Both the position numbers and the translations under genes were made by a program. DNA of 22,278 bases from an uncultured Gemmiger sp. (GTDB lineage Bacteria > Bacillota > Clostridia > Oscillospirales > Ruminococcaceae), in assembly GCA_959018215.1 (NCBI GenBank), contig CAUEKL010000009.1, positions 1 through 22,278 of the forward strand, in the 5' to 3' direction. The notes under the pieces are model-generated. The model ran no database searches, was not told where the DNA came from, and saw only the letters and a list, made by a program, of their open reading frames with translations. Position 1 is the stretch's first letter; every line of letters begins with the position of its first letter. Positions 6,926 to 14,497 of this stretch are shown one piece after another.

Positions 6926-8365
6926 GTGCATCGTAAAACCATCAGCCGGGAGCTGTTCACCAGCATTGCCCTGGTGCTGCTGCTGAGCCTGGCGCTCATG
7001 TGCGGCATCCAGAGCGCTTTGTCCATCGCCTACTTTTCCAATGAGCGGATGAGCGCCCTGACCAGCGTGCTGGACGGCGCCACCGCCCTGAGCAAACGGT
7101 TTGCAGACCAGGGCAACGACGTGACCCAGCCCATCACCGACGAAGCACTGAAGGAGAACATCGAGAGCGGGTTTGAACTGTTCCACACCTCCTCCGACGC
7201 GGTCATCTTCATCGCAGACCCCACCGGCAAGGTCATCCTGCACACCGAAGCCGCCGACCTCACCGGGGCCTGCGTGCCCGCCGATGTGCTGGCGACTCTG
7301 GACAGCGGAGTGGACTATTACAGCGAGGATACCCTGGGTGGGGTGTTCAGCGTCAAATACTATACCGCCGGGCGGCTCATCGAAGGCCCCACCGCCAACG
7401 GCTACCTGTTTGTGGCCACCTCCATGGACGCCCTGCACCAGTATGTGAGCGACCTTTTGAGCATCTTCCTCATGTCGGCGGTGGGTATTCTGATCTTTGC
7501 CAGCGCCATCTCCATCCTGTTTGCCCGCAAGATCAGTGCCCCCATCGAGCAGATCGGGGAGGCCGCCCGACAGCTGGGCAGCGGGGACTTCACCGCCCGG
7601 GCCCCGGTGGACGGGTGCGAGGAGCTGGCCGACTTTGCCACCACCTTCAACAACATGGCGGCCCGGCTGCAGACCATCGACAACGCCCGGGGCCAGTTCA
7701 TGGGCAACATCGCCCACGAGCTGCGCACCCCCATGACCAGCATCAAGGGCTTCATCGACGGCATGCTGGACGGCACCATCCCCCAGGAGGAGTACAAGCA
7801 CTATCTGGGCATCGTCTCCCAGGAGACCGGGCGCCTGGCCCGGCTGGTGCAGAACATGCTGGACATCACCAAGCTGGAATCCGGGGAATACAAGTTCCAG
7901 GCCCGCAACTGCAACATCTGGGACACCATCACCGACGTGGTGCTGTCCGACGAGAAACGCATCGAGGACGGGCAGATCGACATCCAGGGGCTGGAACCGG
8001 CCCGGGAGCCGGTGTATGCCGACCCAGACCTGATCCACCAAGTGGTGTACAATCTGGTGGACAACGCCATCAAGTTCACCCCGCCCCAGGGGGTCATCCG
8101 CTTCTCGGTACGCCGGGACGGCGGCATGGTGGTGGTAGCGGTGGAAAACACCGGCCAGGGCATCTCCCCCGAAGCCCTGCCCTTTGTGTTCGAGCGTTTT
8201 TACAAGGAGGATCGCTCTCGCGGGCTGAACACCCGGGGCAGCGGCCTGGGCCTGCACATCTGCAAGGTGCTCATCAACCTGTCCGGCGGCCAGATCAAGG
8301 CCGAGAGCGAACCGGGCAAATGGTGCCGGTTCACCTTCACCCTGCCGGTGGGCCGTCCCGAATAA
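6926..8365 (+). CDS. membrane sensor histidine kinase
   Basis: The partner kinase of the regulator just upstream; its GTG start is one base after that stop. The 479-residue product has TM1 (about 12-36), an extracytoplasmic sensor region (about 37-172, PAS/PDC-like in size, with VIFIADPTGKVILHT) and TM2 (about 176-200). A HAMP domain follows (201-253). The dimerisation domain carries the phospho-acceptor H264 in NIAHELRTPMTS. The HATPase_c domain (about 365-477) has an N box around N376/N380, the G1 box ENTGQGI (407-413), an F box FERFYKEDRSR and the G2 box RGSGLGL (437-443). All catalytic elements are intact. It phosphorylates the regulator in response to an unknown envelope signal; the domain order resembles the CpxA/ResE/VicK types. 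Confidence 0.95.
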   Translation: MHRKTISRELFTSIALVLLLSLALMCGIQSALSIAYFSNERMSALTSVLDGATALSKRFADQGNDVTQPITDEALKENIESGFELFHTSSDAVIFIADPTGKVILHTEAADLTGACVPADVLATLDSGVDYYSEDTLGGVFSVKYYTAGRLIEGPTANGYLFVATSMDALHQYVSDLLSIFLMSAVGILIFASAISILFARKISAPIEQIGEAARQLGSGDFTARAPVDGCEELADFATTFNNMAARLQTIDNARGQFMGNIAHELRTPMTSIKGFIDGMLDGTIPQEEYKHYLGIVSQETGRLARLVQNMLDITKLESGEYKFQARNCNIWDTITDVVLSDEKRIEDGQIDIQGLEPAREPVYADPDLIHQVVYNLVDNAIKFTPPQGVIRFSVRRDGGMVVVAVENTGQGISPEALPFVFERFYKEDRSRGLNTRGSGLGLHICKVLINLSGGQIKAESEPGKWCRFTFTLPVGRPE

Positions 8366-8381
8366 AAGGAGGCACAACCTC

Positions 8382-8930
8382 ATGGTTTTTGCGGAACAGA
8401 CAGTCCCCCTGCGGGACGGCAGTGTCCTGACCCTCCGCAGCGCCGGACCCGAGGACGCCGAAGCGATGCTGGCCTGCCTGGAAGGTACCACCGCCGAAAC
8501 GCCCTACCTTTTGCGGGAACCGGGAGAGAGCAGGTTTACCCCCGAACAGGAACAGCAGTTCTTGCAGAGGATGGCGGCTTCCCCCCGGGATATCATGCTG
8601 CTGGGCTTCTGTGCCGGAGAGCTGGCGGGCAGCTGTTCCCTTTCGGCGGCGGGGCCGTACCAACGGGTGGCCCACCGGTGCGAAGTTTCCATCGCCCTGT
8701 ACCGGAAGTACTGCGGCAAGGGCATCGGCACCGCCATGATGACTGCCCTGCTGGCGCAGGCAAAAGCCGCCGGGTATGAGCAGGCGGAACTGACGGTCAT
8801 GGCCGAAAACCGGCCCGCCGTCGCCCTGTATGAGCGGCTGGGCTTTGTGCGCTGCGGCACCCTGCCCCACAACATGAAATACGCCGACGGCCGCTATGCC
8901 GATGCATACTGGATGCAGAAATCCCTGTAA
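8382..8930 (+). CDS. GNAT-family N-acetyltransferase
   Basis: A 182-residue single GNAT domain that would transfer an acetyl group from acetyl-CoA to an amine. Visible are the N-terminal strand VPLRDGSVLTLRSAGPEDAEAM, the acetyl-CoA pyrophosphate loop (motif A) in a K-Y-C-G-K-G-I-G-T-A segment (109-118) preceded by a beta strand (EVSIALYRKY), and motif B with A-E-N143-x-P-A-V-A-L-Y150-E-R-L-G-F. The family is secure but the substrate is unknown; the nearest general resemblance is to RimI/RimL-like or small-molecule acetyltransferases. It starts 16 bp after the kinase stop with AAAGGAGG about 8 nt before ATG, so it is the third gene of the two-component operon. It ends at a strong terminator. 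Confidence 0.9.
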   Translation: MVFAEQTVPLRDGSVLTLRSAGPEDAEAMLACLEGTTAETPYLLREPGESRFTPEQEQQFLQRMAASPRDIMLLGFCAGELAGSCSLSAAGPYQRVAHRCEVSIALYRKYCGKGIGTAMMTALLAQAKAAGYEQAELTVMAENRPAVALYERLGFVRCGTLPHNMKYADGRYADAYWMQKSL

Positions 8931-8940
8931 CAAAACAACA

Positions 8941-8980
8941 AACCGCCCCGGGAGCCGCAAGGTTCCCGGGGCGGTTTTCT
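8941..8980. terminator. bidirectional intrinsic terminator
   Basis: A perfect 13-bp stem: AACCGCCCCGGGA (8941-8953) with TCCCGGGGCGGTT (8964-8976), followed by TTTTCTTT on the plus strand and a T-rich stretch on the minus strand. It separates the GNAT gene from the convergent membrane-protein gene. Confidence 0.92.
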
Positions 8981-8993
8981 TTATGGGGACGGT

Positions 8994-10061
8994 TCAGGCG
9001 CCGGACAGCGGAGCCAGCAGCACCGCCGCCACATAGATGATATAGACGGCCAGGCAGATACCGCCCTGCCAGCGGTAGAGCCGCTTTTTCAGCAAAGCGG
9101 GCAGCAGCAGGGTCAGCCCCAGGGCCAAGCAGGCGGGCATGTCATACCGGCGGAACTGGGCGCCCACCGGCAGATGTTCCCGGTAGGTCAGGCTGCACAC
9201 AGGCAGCACGAAGGTCAGGCTGAGAATGGCGCTGTTCAGCATCTGCATGGGCAGGGCCGCGGGCGGGTATACCCGGCAGCGCACCGCGAATTTTTTCCAC
9301 ACAGAACCGAAGGGATGGTGCAAAACTTCGGCCAGCAGGGGCAGGCTGAACCCGAAGGAGATGAGGGTGGCCGCCCACAGCGCCTGGATGGTGCCGGTAA
9401 GGTTGGCGAACACGGTGGCGCTGTACAAGAGGGCCCAGGCCCCCACCGCCAGCAGCGAAGCGCCGAAAAGCATTCCGGCCAGGTTCTTCATGCTGTTGAA
9501 GAGGTTCATGGCCGGGAAAGCCATGGTCTGCATGGCCGGCACGGCGGCGCTGCGGGGCAGCCGGTGAGGCCCCACCCCGATGGGCTGCAGGCCCTCGTCG
9601 TAGGCCAGGCGGTACTGGTAGAGGATGCTTTCCAGCACAAAGAGGACAAACAGAGCCATGAGCAGCCCCGCCCCGGTGTGGGTGAGCACGCCGTCCCCGG
9701 CAAAGCCTTCCAGTACCAGGCAGGCAGCCAGCAGGATGCCGCATTTGCGGCAGAATTCCCCCCGGTCCACCGTGACCGACCGGCGCAGCAGGCACAGGGC
9801 CAGCACCAGGCCCAGGTCGGTGACGGCCCCCGCCAGGGCCACCCCCACCGCCATGGAGGTGATGGACAGCCCCGACGCCAGAAAGGCCAGCACCAGCTGG
9901 GGCAGGGCCACGCTGAGGGAGGCCACCGTGCCGGACACCACCCACATGGGCAGCCCGCACAAGGCGCAGCACCAGGTGGCGCAGCGGCCCGCCAGCCGGC
10001 TGCCCACCGCGGTGAGCACCAGCCCGACAGCATATACCCCCAGTGTCACAAGCAGAAACAT
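8994..10061 (-). CDS. divergent Na+/Ca2+ exchanger (CaCA)-fold membrane protein
   Basis: A 355-residue very hydrophobic protein with about 9-10 membrane segments. Two halves each contain a stretch resembling the alpha repeats of the CaCA family (YrbG/NCX). In alpha-1 (about 44-90), V-A-L-P-Q55 is followed by a spaced ALAGAVTDLGLVLAL. In alpha-2 (about 228-290), TLISFGFSLPLLAE is followed by QMLNSAILSLTFVLP. The canonical core is GTSLPE plus GNxxGSNIxN. Here the ion-coordinating glutamate is Gln in the first repeat and Leu in the second, and the GN..GSN helices are poorly kept. It is probably a divergent antiporter-fold protein whose Na+/Ca2+ exchange activity is doubtful. A central charged loop (about 150-175) joins the halves. 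AAAGG lies about 11-16 nt before the ATG. No clear promoter is seen, and proS ends upstream behind a terminator. Confidence 0.6.
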   Translation of the reverse strand: MFLLVTLGVYAVGLVLTAVGSRLAGRCATWCCALCGLPMWVVSGTVASLSVALPQLVLAFLASGLSITSMAVGVALAGAVTDLGLVLALCLLRRSVTVDRGEFCRKCGILLAACLVLEGFAGDGVLTHTGAGLLMALFVLFVLESILYQYRLAYDEGLQPIGVGPHRLPRSAAVPAMQTMAFPAMNLFNSMKNLAGMLFGASLLAVGAWALLYSATVFANLTGTIQALWAATLISFGFSLPLLAEVLHHPFGSVWKKFAVRCRVYPPAALPMQMLNSAILSLTFVLPVCSLTYREHLPVGAQFRRYDMPACLALGLTLLLPALLKKRLYRWQGGICLAVYIIYVAAVLLAPLSGA

Positions 10062-10093
10062 GCCTCTACGACCTTTCCGGAAAATTCAGCCAA

Positions 10094-10110
10094 GGGGGCA
10101 CAAAGCCCCC
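10094..10110 (-). other. leader hairpin before the CaCA-like gene
   Basis: GGGGGC (10094-10099) and GCCCCC (10105-10110) form a perfect 6-bp stem with a 5-nt loop. It lies between the proS terminator and the start codon at 10061. Its role is unknown. Confidence 0.35.
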
Positions 10111-10116
10111 AAAATC

Positions 10117-10143
10117 AAAAAGCAGCGCCCCTGCGGGCGCTGC
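10117..10143 (-). terminator. intrinsic terminator after proS
   Basis: GCAGCGCCC (10122-10130) and GGGCGCTGC (10135-10143) form a perfect 9-bp GC-rich stem with a 4-nt loop. On the minus strand it is followed directly by TTTTT and then by ATTTT. It starts about 12 bp after the proS stop. Confidence 0.92.
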
Positions 10144-10154
10144 CAAGCGTGAAC

Positions 10155-11594
10155 TTAATACGCAATGCCCCAGACGACCATGGTCTTGGCGGGCTTGCCG
10201 CAGACCGGGCAGACATCGGACAGATGCTCCTGCTCGAAGGGCATGCAGCGGCTGGACAGCCCCGCCTGCTCCTTCATGGCTTCCTCGCAGGCCAGATCGC
10301 CGCACCACATGGTCTTGACAAAGCCGGTCTTTTCGGCCACCTTGGCCTTGACCTCTTCCATGGTGGTGGCGCTGACGGTGCGGGCTTCCCGGTTCTTCAG
10401 GGCACGGTCATACAGGTCCTTGCCCAGAGCCTTGAGGGCGGCGGGAATGGCGGTCTCCAGATCCTCGAACTTGACGAACTGCTTCTCGCGGTTGTCCCGG
10501 CGGACCAGCACACACTGGCCCTGCTCGATATCCCGGGGACCCACTTCCAGGCGCAGAGGCACGCCCTTCATCTCCCACTGGGCAAACTTCCAGCCGGGAG
10601 CCTTGTCGGAATCATCCAGCTTGACGCGGGCGTACTTGCCGATGGACGCAGCCAGTTCCCGGGCCTTCTCGGTGACGCCGGGCTTGTGGGCGGCCACCGG
10701 AACGATGACCACCTGCACCGGGGCGATGGCCGGGGGCAGGATCAGGCCGTCGTCGTCGCCGTGGGTCATGATGATGGCGCCGATGAGGCGGCTGGAAGCG
10801 CCCCAGGACGTCTGGAAGGGATACTGCAGGGTGTTGTCCCGGCCGGTGAAGGTCACGTCGTAAGCGCGGGAGAACTTGTCCCCGAAGTAGTGGCTGGTGC
10901 CGCTCTGCAGGGCCTTGCCGTCCTTCATCATGGCTTCGATGGTGTAGGTGGCTTCGGCACCGGCAAACTTTTCCTTGTCGGTCTTGCGGCCCTTGAGCAC
11001 CGGGATGCACAGGTCATTCTCACAGAAATCGGCGTAGCAGTTCAGCTGCTGCTCGGTCTCGGCCTTGGCTTCCTCGGCGGTCTCGTGAATGGTGTGGCCT
11101 TCCTGCCACCAGAATTCACGGGTGCGCAGGAAAGGACGGGTGGACTTTTCCCAACGGACCACACTGCACCACTGGTTGTACAGCATGGGCAGATCGCGGT
11201 AGCTCTGCAGCACATGGGCAAAGTGATCGCTGAACATGGTCTCACTGGTGGGACGCACGGCCAGGCGCTCTTCCAGAGGTTCGCTGCCGCCGGTGGTGAC
11301 CCAGGCCACCTCGGGGGCAAAGCCTTCCACCAGCTCGCCTTCCTTCTTCAGCAGGCTTTCGGGGATCAGCATAGGCATGGCGACGTTTTCGTGGCCGGTG
11401 GCCTTGAAACGGCTGTCCAGGTTCTTCTGGATGTTCTCCCAGATGGCGTAGCCATAGGGGCGCAGCACCACAAACCCTTTCACGCTGGAGTATTCGACCA
11501 GTTCGGCCTTCGTGCAGATGTCGGTATACCACTGCGCAAAATCCACTTCCTGCGCGGTGATGGCTTCGACCATCTTTTTCTTATCGTTTGCCAT
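10155..11594 (-). CDS. proS: prolyl-tRNA synthetase, archaeal/eukaryotic-type (short form)
   Basis: Class II aminoacyl-tRNA synthetase that charges tRNA-Pro. At 479 residues it is the short ProS type: the editing insertion of the roughly 570-residue bacterial form is absent between motifs 2 and 3. Motif 1 lies around 41-80 (RPYGYAIWENIQ; MPMLIPES). Proline-binding R114-P-T-S-E is followed by motif 2 in 153-168 (RPFLRTREFWWQEGHT) and motif 3 in 265-276 (GASSRLIGAIIM). The anticodon-binding domain follows (PVQVVIVPV onward). The C-terminal zinc-binding domain keeps cysteine pairs (WCGDLAC; C462-P-V-C465) and ends with the typical aromatic-rich GIAY. It starts 36 bp after acpP and shares its transcript. 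ATG 11594 is preceded by GAGGAAAAGCA. Confidence 0.97.
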   Translation of the reverse strand: MANDKKKMVEAITAQEVDFAQWYTDICTKAELVEYSSVKGFVVLRPYGYAIWENIQKNLDSRFKATGHENVAMPMLIPESLLKKEGELVEGFAPEVAWVTTGGSEPLEERLAVRPTSETMFSDHFAHVLQSYRDLPMLYNQWCSVVRWEKSTRPFLRTREFWWQEGHTIHETAEEAKAETEQQLNCYADFCENDLCIPVLKGRKTDKEKFAGAEATYTIEAMMKDGKALQSGTSHYFGDKFSRAYDVTFTGRDNTLQYPFQTSWGASSRLIGAIIMTHGDDDGLILPPAIAPVQVVIVPVAAHKPGVTEKARELAASIGKYARVKLDDSDKAPGWKFAQWEMKGVPLRLEVGPRDIEQGQCVLVRRDNREKQFVKFEDLETAIPAALKALGKDLYDRALKNREARTVSATTMEEVKAKVAEKTGFVKTMWCGDLACEEAMKEQAGLSSRCMPFEQEHLSDVCPVCGKPAKTMVVWGIAY

Positions 11595-11630
11595 TGCTTT
11601 TCCTCACACTTTCTACAATTTTCCGGGAGA

Positions 11631-11867
11631 TTACAGACGTTCCTCCACATAGCTGACCACATCGCCCACGGTGTGGAAGTTTTCGATCTCCTCGTCGGGG
11701 ATCTCCACGCCGAACTCGTCGGACAGGGTGGTGATCATGTCGATGACATCCAGGCTGTCGGCGCCGAAATCTTCCACGATATCGCTCTCGGGGGTGATCT
11801 TCTCAGGCTCCACATCCAGCTGGTCAGCCAGATACTCACGGATGCGTTCAAAAACTTCGGATTCCAT
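11631..11867 (-). CDS. acpP: acyl carrier protein
   Basis: A 78-residue acidic helical protein carrying the phosphopantetheine attachment site D37-S38-L in FGADSLDVIDMI. It holds growing acyl chains during type II fatty-acid synthesis in the cytosol. The length and the flanking pattern (DIVEDFGADSLD; EFGVEIPDEE) are textbook for AcpP. A GGAGAG lies 6-8 nt before ATG 11867. It is the first gene after a near-consensus promoter (11931-11959) and is followed closely by proS. It is not beside other fab genes in this window. Confidence 0.96.
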   Translation of the reverse strand: MESEVFERIREYLADQLDVEPEKITPESDIVEDFGADSLDVIDMITTLSDEFGVEIPDEEIENFHTVGDVVSYVEERL

Positions 11868-11930
11868 TCTAAACTCTCCTTCAATCTATGGTTGCCCACG
11901 CTGCGGGCAGAATGCAAGTCTTCATGTAAT

Positions 11931-11959
11931 TTTATATCGTATCCCATGCGGGTTGTCAA
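11931..11959 (-). promoter_or_regulatory. near-consensus sigma-A promoter for acpP-proS
   Basis: On the minus strand: perfect TTGACA (11959-11954), 17-bp spacer, TATAAA (11936-11931). It is the strongest-looking promoter in the window, fitting an abundant protein such as ACP. Transcription starts near 11924. Confidence 0.85.
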
Positions 11960-11989
11960 GCGCCACGGCAGTTTTTTGTGCCCCGGTGG

Positions 11990-12018
11990 TTGTACGGCGG
12001 CCCCAAACGCGATATGAT
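11990..12018 (+). promoter_or_regulatory. sigma-A promoter for dapF
   Basis: TTGTAC (11990-11995), 17-bp spacer, TATGAT (12013-12018). It is divergent from the acpP promoter, with about 30 bp between the two -35 boxes. The start would be near 12025, 24 nt before the dapF ATG. Confidence 0.7.
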
Positions 12019-12048
12019 AGAGGGAGAGATTATACAGGAGGGCCTTTT

Positions 12049-12903
12049 ATGCAACTGGATTTCACCAAAATGCACGGCTGCGGCAACGATTACATCTATC
12101 TGGACTGCCGGGAGACCGGCCTGCCGGAAAATATCGCGGAATGGAGCCGCAAGCTGTCCCGCCGGCACTTTTCCATCGGAGCGGACGGCATCATCTGCAT
12201 CTGTCCGCCGGTGCTGGCCGGGGGCGACGCCACCATGCGGATGTTCAATGCCGACGGCAGCGAGGGCCGCATGTGCGGCAACGGGGTGCGCTGTGTAGCG
12301 CAGTACCTGTATGAGCACGGCATGGCCAAGGATGTGATCGAGATCGACACCCTGATGGCCGGGCGCAAGACCCTGCGCCGCCTGGGGGACGGCATGTGGC
12401 AGGCAGACATGGGCCGGTTTGATGCCAGCCCGGACGCCCTGCCTGCCGTGGGGCTTGGCAGCGGGCCGCTGGTCCACGCCGACCTGGTGGCTGCCGGAAA
12501 GAGCTGGGACGTGGCCTGCGTGAGCATGGGCAACCCCCACTGCGTGGTGGAATGGCCGGACCCGGACACCCTGCCCACCGGCGCGGCACTGGCGGAGATC
12601 GGGCCTTTCTTTGAGAAGCACCCCGCCTTCCCCGAAGGCACCAACACCGAGTTCGTGTATGTGCAGGACCCCCACCACCTGGTCATGCGGGTGTGGGAGC
12701 GGGGCAGCGGCGAGACCCTGGCCTGCGGTACCGGCGCCTGCGCCACCGTGGCCGCCATGGTCCTGAGGGGGGTATGTCCCCGGGGCGAGGCGGTGCAGGT
12801 GGAGCTGCTGGGCGGCACCTTGTCCATCACCATCGACGCCGACGACGCGGTACAGATGGCAGGCCCCGCCGAGACCGCTTTTGTGGGCCGGGTGGAGGTC
12901 TGA
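12049..12903 (+). CDS. dapF: diaminopimelate epimerase
   Basis: Interconverts L,L- and meso-diaminopimelate, the penultimate step of the DAP/lysine pathway that feeds peptidoglycan. It is a cofactor-independent two-cysteine racemase. The 284-residue product has MHGCGNDYIYLD (8-19), the first catalytic cysteine C76 in ADGSEGRMCGNGVRC and the second C226 in GETLACGTGACA, with the intervening GNPHCVV and TNTEFV segments conserved. It is slightly longer than the roughly 274-residue E. coli enzyme. The frame is open upstream to 11671, but ATG 12049 is the start: AGGAGG lies 7 nt before it, the promoter is at 11990-12018, and the upstream part runs over acpP. The gene stands alone and ends at a bidirectional terminator. 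Confidence 0.96.
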   Translation: MQLDFTKMHGCGNDYIYLDCRETGLPENIAEWSRKLSRRHFSIGADGIICICPPVLAGGDATMRMFNADGSEGRMCGNGVRCVAQYLYEHGMAKDVIEIDTLMAGRKTLRRLGDGMWQADMGRFDASPDALPAVGLGSGPLVHADLVAAGKSWDVACVSMGNPHCVVEWPDPDTLPTGAALAEIGPFFEKHPAFPEGTNTEFVYVQDPHHLVMRVWERGSGETLACGTGACATVAAMVLRGVCPRGEAVQVELLGGTLSITIDADDAVQMAGPAETAFVGRVEV

Positions 12904-12955
12904 GCCTCTCCCCCGCTCTCCGGGCACGGCAACGGCACACAAACGACACGCAAAA

Positions 12956-12999
12956 GAGCGGCTTCGCTCCGGCATGGTCCGGGCGGGCCGCTCCTTTTT
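12956..12999. terminator. bidirectional intrinsic terminator between dapF and the yabE-like gene
   Basis: GAGCGGC (12956-12962) and GCCGCTC (12987-12993), with CCGG/CCGG pairing inside. TTTTT follows on the plus strand and TTTT on the minus strand. The flanking genes converge here. Confidence 0.75.
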
Positions 13000-13023
13000 A
13001 TATAGTGTCGTACCGGAAAAGAA

Positions 13024-14151
13024 TCAGTGATGCTCCGCCAGGTCCGCTTCCCGGATGGCGTCGTTTTCCTCTTTATAGGCGGCAGCGGTGTCGTCGTCGA
13101 TGACGTACACCGTCACCGGGATCACGGCGCTGGTCACCGCCTCGTCGTAGGATTCATAGTACAGATCCACAAAGGCATGACCGGTCATCATGGCCGTACC
13201 CGTATCTGCGGCGTAGGCGTAGCCGTACACAAACCGGCCGTCGTCCGAAGTAATGTACAAAAGGGTCCCGTACGGAATCACCGAGGGATTTACGGCCACG
13301 GTGCCGTAGGTCAGCCGCTGGCCGGAGGCGCCCTTGGAGGTCAGAGAGGCGGAATAGCCGGTGGAACGCTGGCCGGTATATACGGCGCTGACACCTTCGG
13401 CTGGTACGCCATCCACCACTTCCGGGCCGTGGAAGATGGAAACCGGCACCCCCTCGCCGTAGCACTTGATGACGGTGGGCTGCATCTCCACCAGGGTCTG
13501 GCGGCCGATCTCCACCGTTTCGGTGCACTCACCGTCCACCCAGATCTCCCGCCAGGTCACCTGATCCAGTCCGTCCTGGCCCTGTTCCAACACCGTTTCC
13601 TTGTCCTGATTGCGGTAGAACAGGCTGGTCTGGCGGTATTCGGTCTCAGCGGGGATTGCCTCCTCGGTGGTGTACTCCACGTACTCCACCCGCTGCAGGG
13701 TCACACTGTCCCCCCGCTCCAGTTTCTCATCCAGAGCAGGTTCTACAATGTCGTGTTCTCCCACATCGATTCCCGCTTCGGAGAGAAGCTCTCCCACCGT
13801 CTCGTCGGTGGCCACCAGGTCGGTGGTAGTGCCGTCCATCTCCACCGGCACCGTGAAGGCCCGCAGCACGTGGATTCGGTCCCGGCCGTTGCTCTCCACG
13901 ATCTGGAGTTCGTCCTCGCTGCCGGGGGCGGCCAGACCCGCCTGGTCCACCAGGGTGTTTACATCGGTGGCACAGGTGATGATAACGCCGCTCTGGCCGC
14001 GGGTATCGCTGATTTCCACCACACGCAGGCTTTCACTGACCACGGCCAGGGATACGCCCAGGGAAATGGCCCCGCACAGCAGCACCGCCAGATGCGGGCC
14101 GGTGATCTCCATGCGGCGGCGGATATGTTCTCGGGTTTTGACTGATAACAT
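13024..14151 (-). CDS. YabE-like G5/3D-domain cell-wall protein
   Basis: A 375-residue exported protein. A basic N-terminus is followed by one membrane anchor (about 19-39). DUF348-type segments follow (about 45-150; the second is recognisable as RAFTVPVEMDGTTTDLVATDETVGELLSEAGI). A G5 domain lies at about 153-229 and a 3D domain at about 258-350 (STGYSASL, then AVNPSVIPYGTLLYI, AADTG and VDLYYE). This is the domain order of B. subtilis YabE and of Rpf-related proteins, thought to cleave or remodel peptidoglycan. Of the three aspartates that give the 3D domain its name, D316 and D329 are present, but the first position is N288. ATG 14151 follows AGGAG at about 7 nt. The same frame continues open to ATG 14259 through the leader terminator, which I take as fortuitous. 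It ends in a charged tail rich in Glu and His. Confidence 0.85.
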   Translation of the reverse strand: MLSVKTREHIRRRMEITGPHLAVLLCGAISLGVSLAVVSESLRVVEISDTRGQSGVIITCATDVNTLVDQAGLAAPGSEDELQIVESNGRDRIHVLRAFTVPVEMDGTTTDLVATDETVGELLSEAGIDVGEHDIVEPALDEKLERGDSVTLQRVEYVEYTTEEAIPAETEYRQTSLFYRNQDKETVLEQGQDGLDQVTWREIWVDGECTETVEIGRQTLVEMQPTVIKCYGEGVPVSIFHGPEVVDGVPAEGVSAVYTGQRSTGYSASLTSKGASGQRLTYGTVAVNPSVIPYGTLLYITSDDGRFVYGYAYAADTGTAMMTGHAFVDLYYESYDEAVTSAVIPVTVYVIDDDTAAAYKEENDAIREADLAEHH

Positions 14152-14234
14152 GGTTGCTCCTGTCTTGTTCGGCTTCGGCACCCTTTTCAGGAACGGTGCC
14201 CAATGTTTACAACTTTTCCGGTGCATAAGAAAAG

Positions 14235-14327
14235 GCCGGCCGCAGGGGCCGGCATCCATTGTACAGCAAGATGCCGCGGAAAAGCGTTTCGACAGTGCCG
14301 GCCGGGCCCTATCCCCGGCGGCTGTTC
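14235..14327 (-). promoter_or_regulatory. candidate transcription attenuator in the yabE-like leader
   Basis: The leader runs from about 14327 (predicted transcript start) to 14152. Reading the minus strand, four segments can pair. Segment 1 is 14322-14314 (GCCGCCGGG) and segment 2 is 14306-14296 (CCCGGCCGGCA). Segment 3 is 14254-14247 (TGCCGGCC) and segment 4 is 14241-14235 (GGCCGGC), followed by CTTTTCTT. Pair 3:4 is an intrinsic terminator (7 bp, 5-nt loop). Pair 2:3 is an 8-bp exact complement that would destroy the terminator. Pair 1:2 is 9 bp with one bulge and would free segment 3. This is the classic anti-antiterminator/antiterminator/terminator arrangement. No known riboswitch core was recognised and the ligand is unknown. 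Confidence 0.55.
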
Positions 14328-14333
14328 CTGGTT

Positions 14334-14362
14334 ATTATACTTCACTTTTCCCGGCTTGTCCA
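14334..14362 (-). promoter_or_regulatory. sigma-A promoter for the yabE-like gene
   Basis: On the minus strand: TGGACA (14362-14357), 17-bp spacer, perfect TATAAT (14339-14334). It implies a leader of about 175 nt containing the attenuator-like helices. Confidence 0.65.
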
Positions 14363-14461
14363 TACAAATACCAGTTTTTTCACCTATTATCGGGCTTTTG
14401 CACAGACTTCGACAGGCTTTTTGGGCAAATTTTGGTTTGCTGCCGCAGCAGAAAGCGACAA

Positions 14462-14497
14462 AAAAAGCTGCCGACCCAGCCGGGTCGGCAGCTTTTT
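14462..14497. terminator. strong bidirectional terminator after the DUF6020-like gene
   Basis: A perfect 16-bp stem: left arm 14462-14477 and right arm 14482-14497 (core GCTGCCGACCC/GGGTCGGCAGC), with a 4-nt loop and A/T tracts on both sides. It lies about 95 bp past the stop of the minus-strand gene at 14592 and isolates it from the yabE promoter. I see no plus-strand gene feeding it. Confidence 0.92.

Noticed and set aside
6677..8491. Minus-strand open frame (604 codons) opposite the sensor kinase
   Set aside because: It is antisense to an intact, motif-complete kinase and response regulator, with His/Gly/Val-rich shadow composition.
9174..12017. Long plus-strand open frame (947 codons) opposite the CaCA-like gene, proS and acpP
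   Set aside because: It spans three minus-strand genes plus two terminators and reads as composition-biased shadow sequence.
11671..12048. 126-codon N-terminal extension of dapF
   Set aside because: The extension runs across acpP and both divergent promoters. AGGAGG plus ATG 12049 matches the known DapF N-terminus.
14152..14259. 36-residue extension of the yabE-like protein starting at ATG 14259
   Set aside because: It would be translated from the terminator hairpin itself and adds a non-hydrophobic stretch before the membrane anchor. AGGAG before ATG 14151 fits better.
14152..14327. c-di-AMP (ydaO) riboswitch in the yabE-like leader
   Set aside because: It was considered because this class controls wall hydrolases, but I could not find its conserved core sequences; only the generic attenuator logic is supported.
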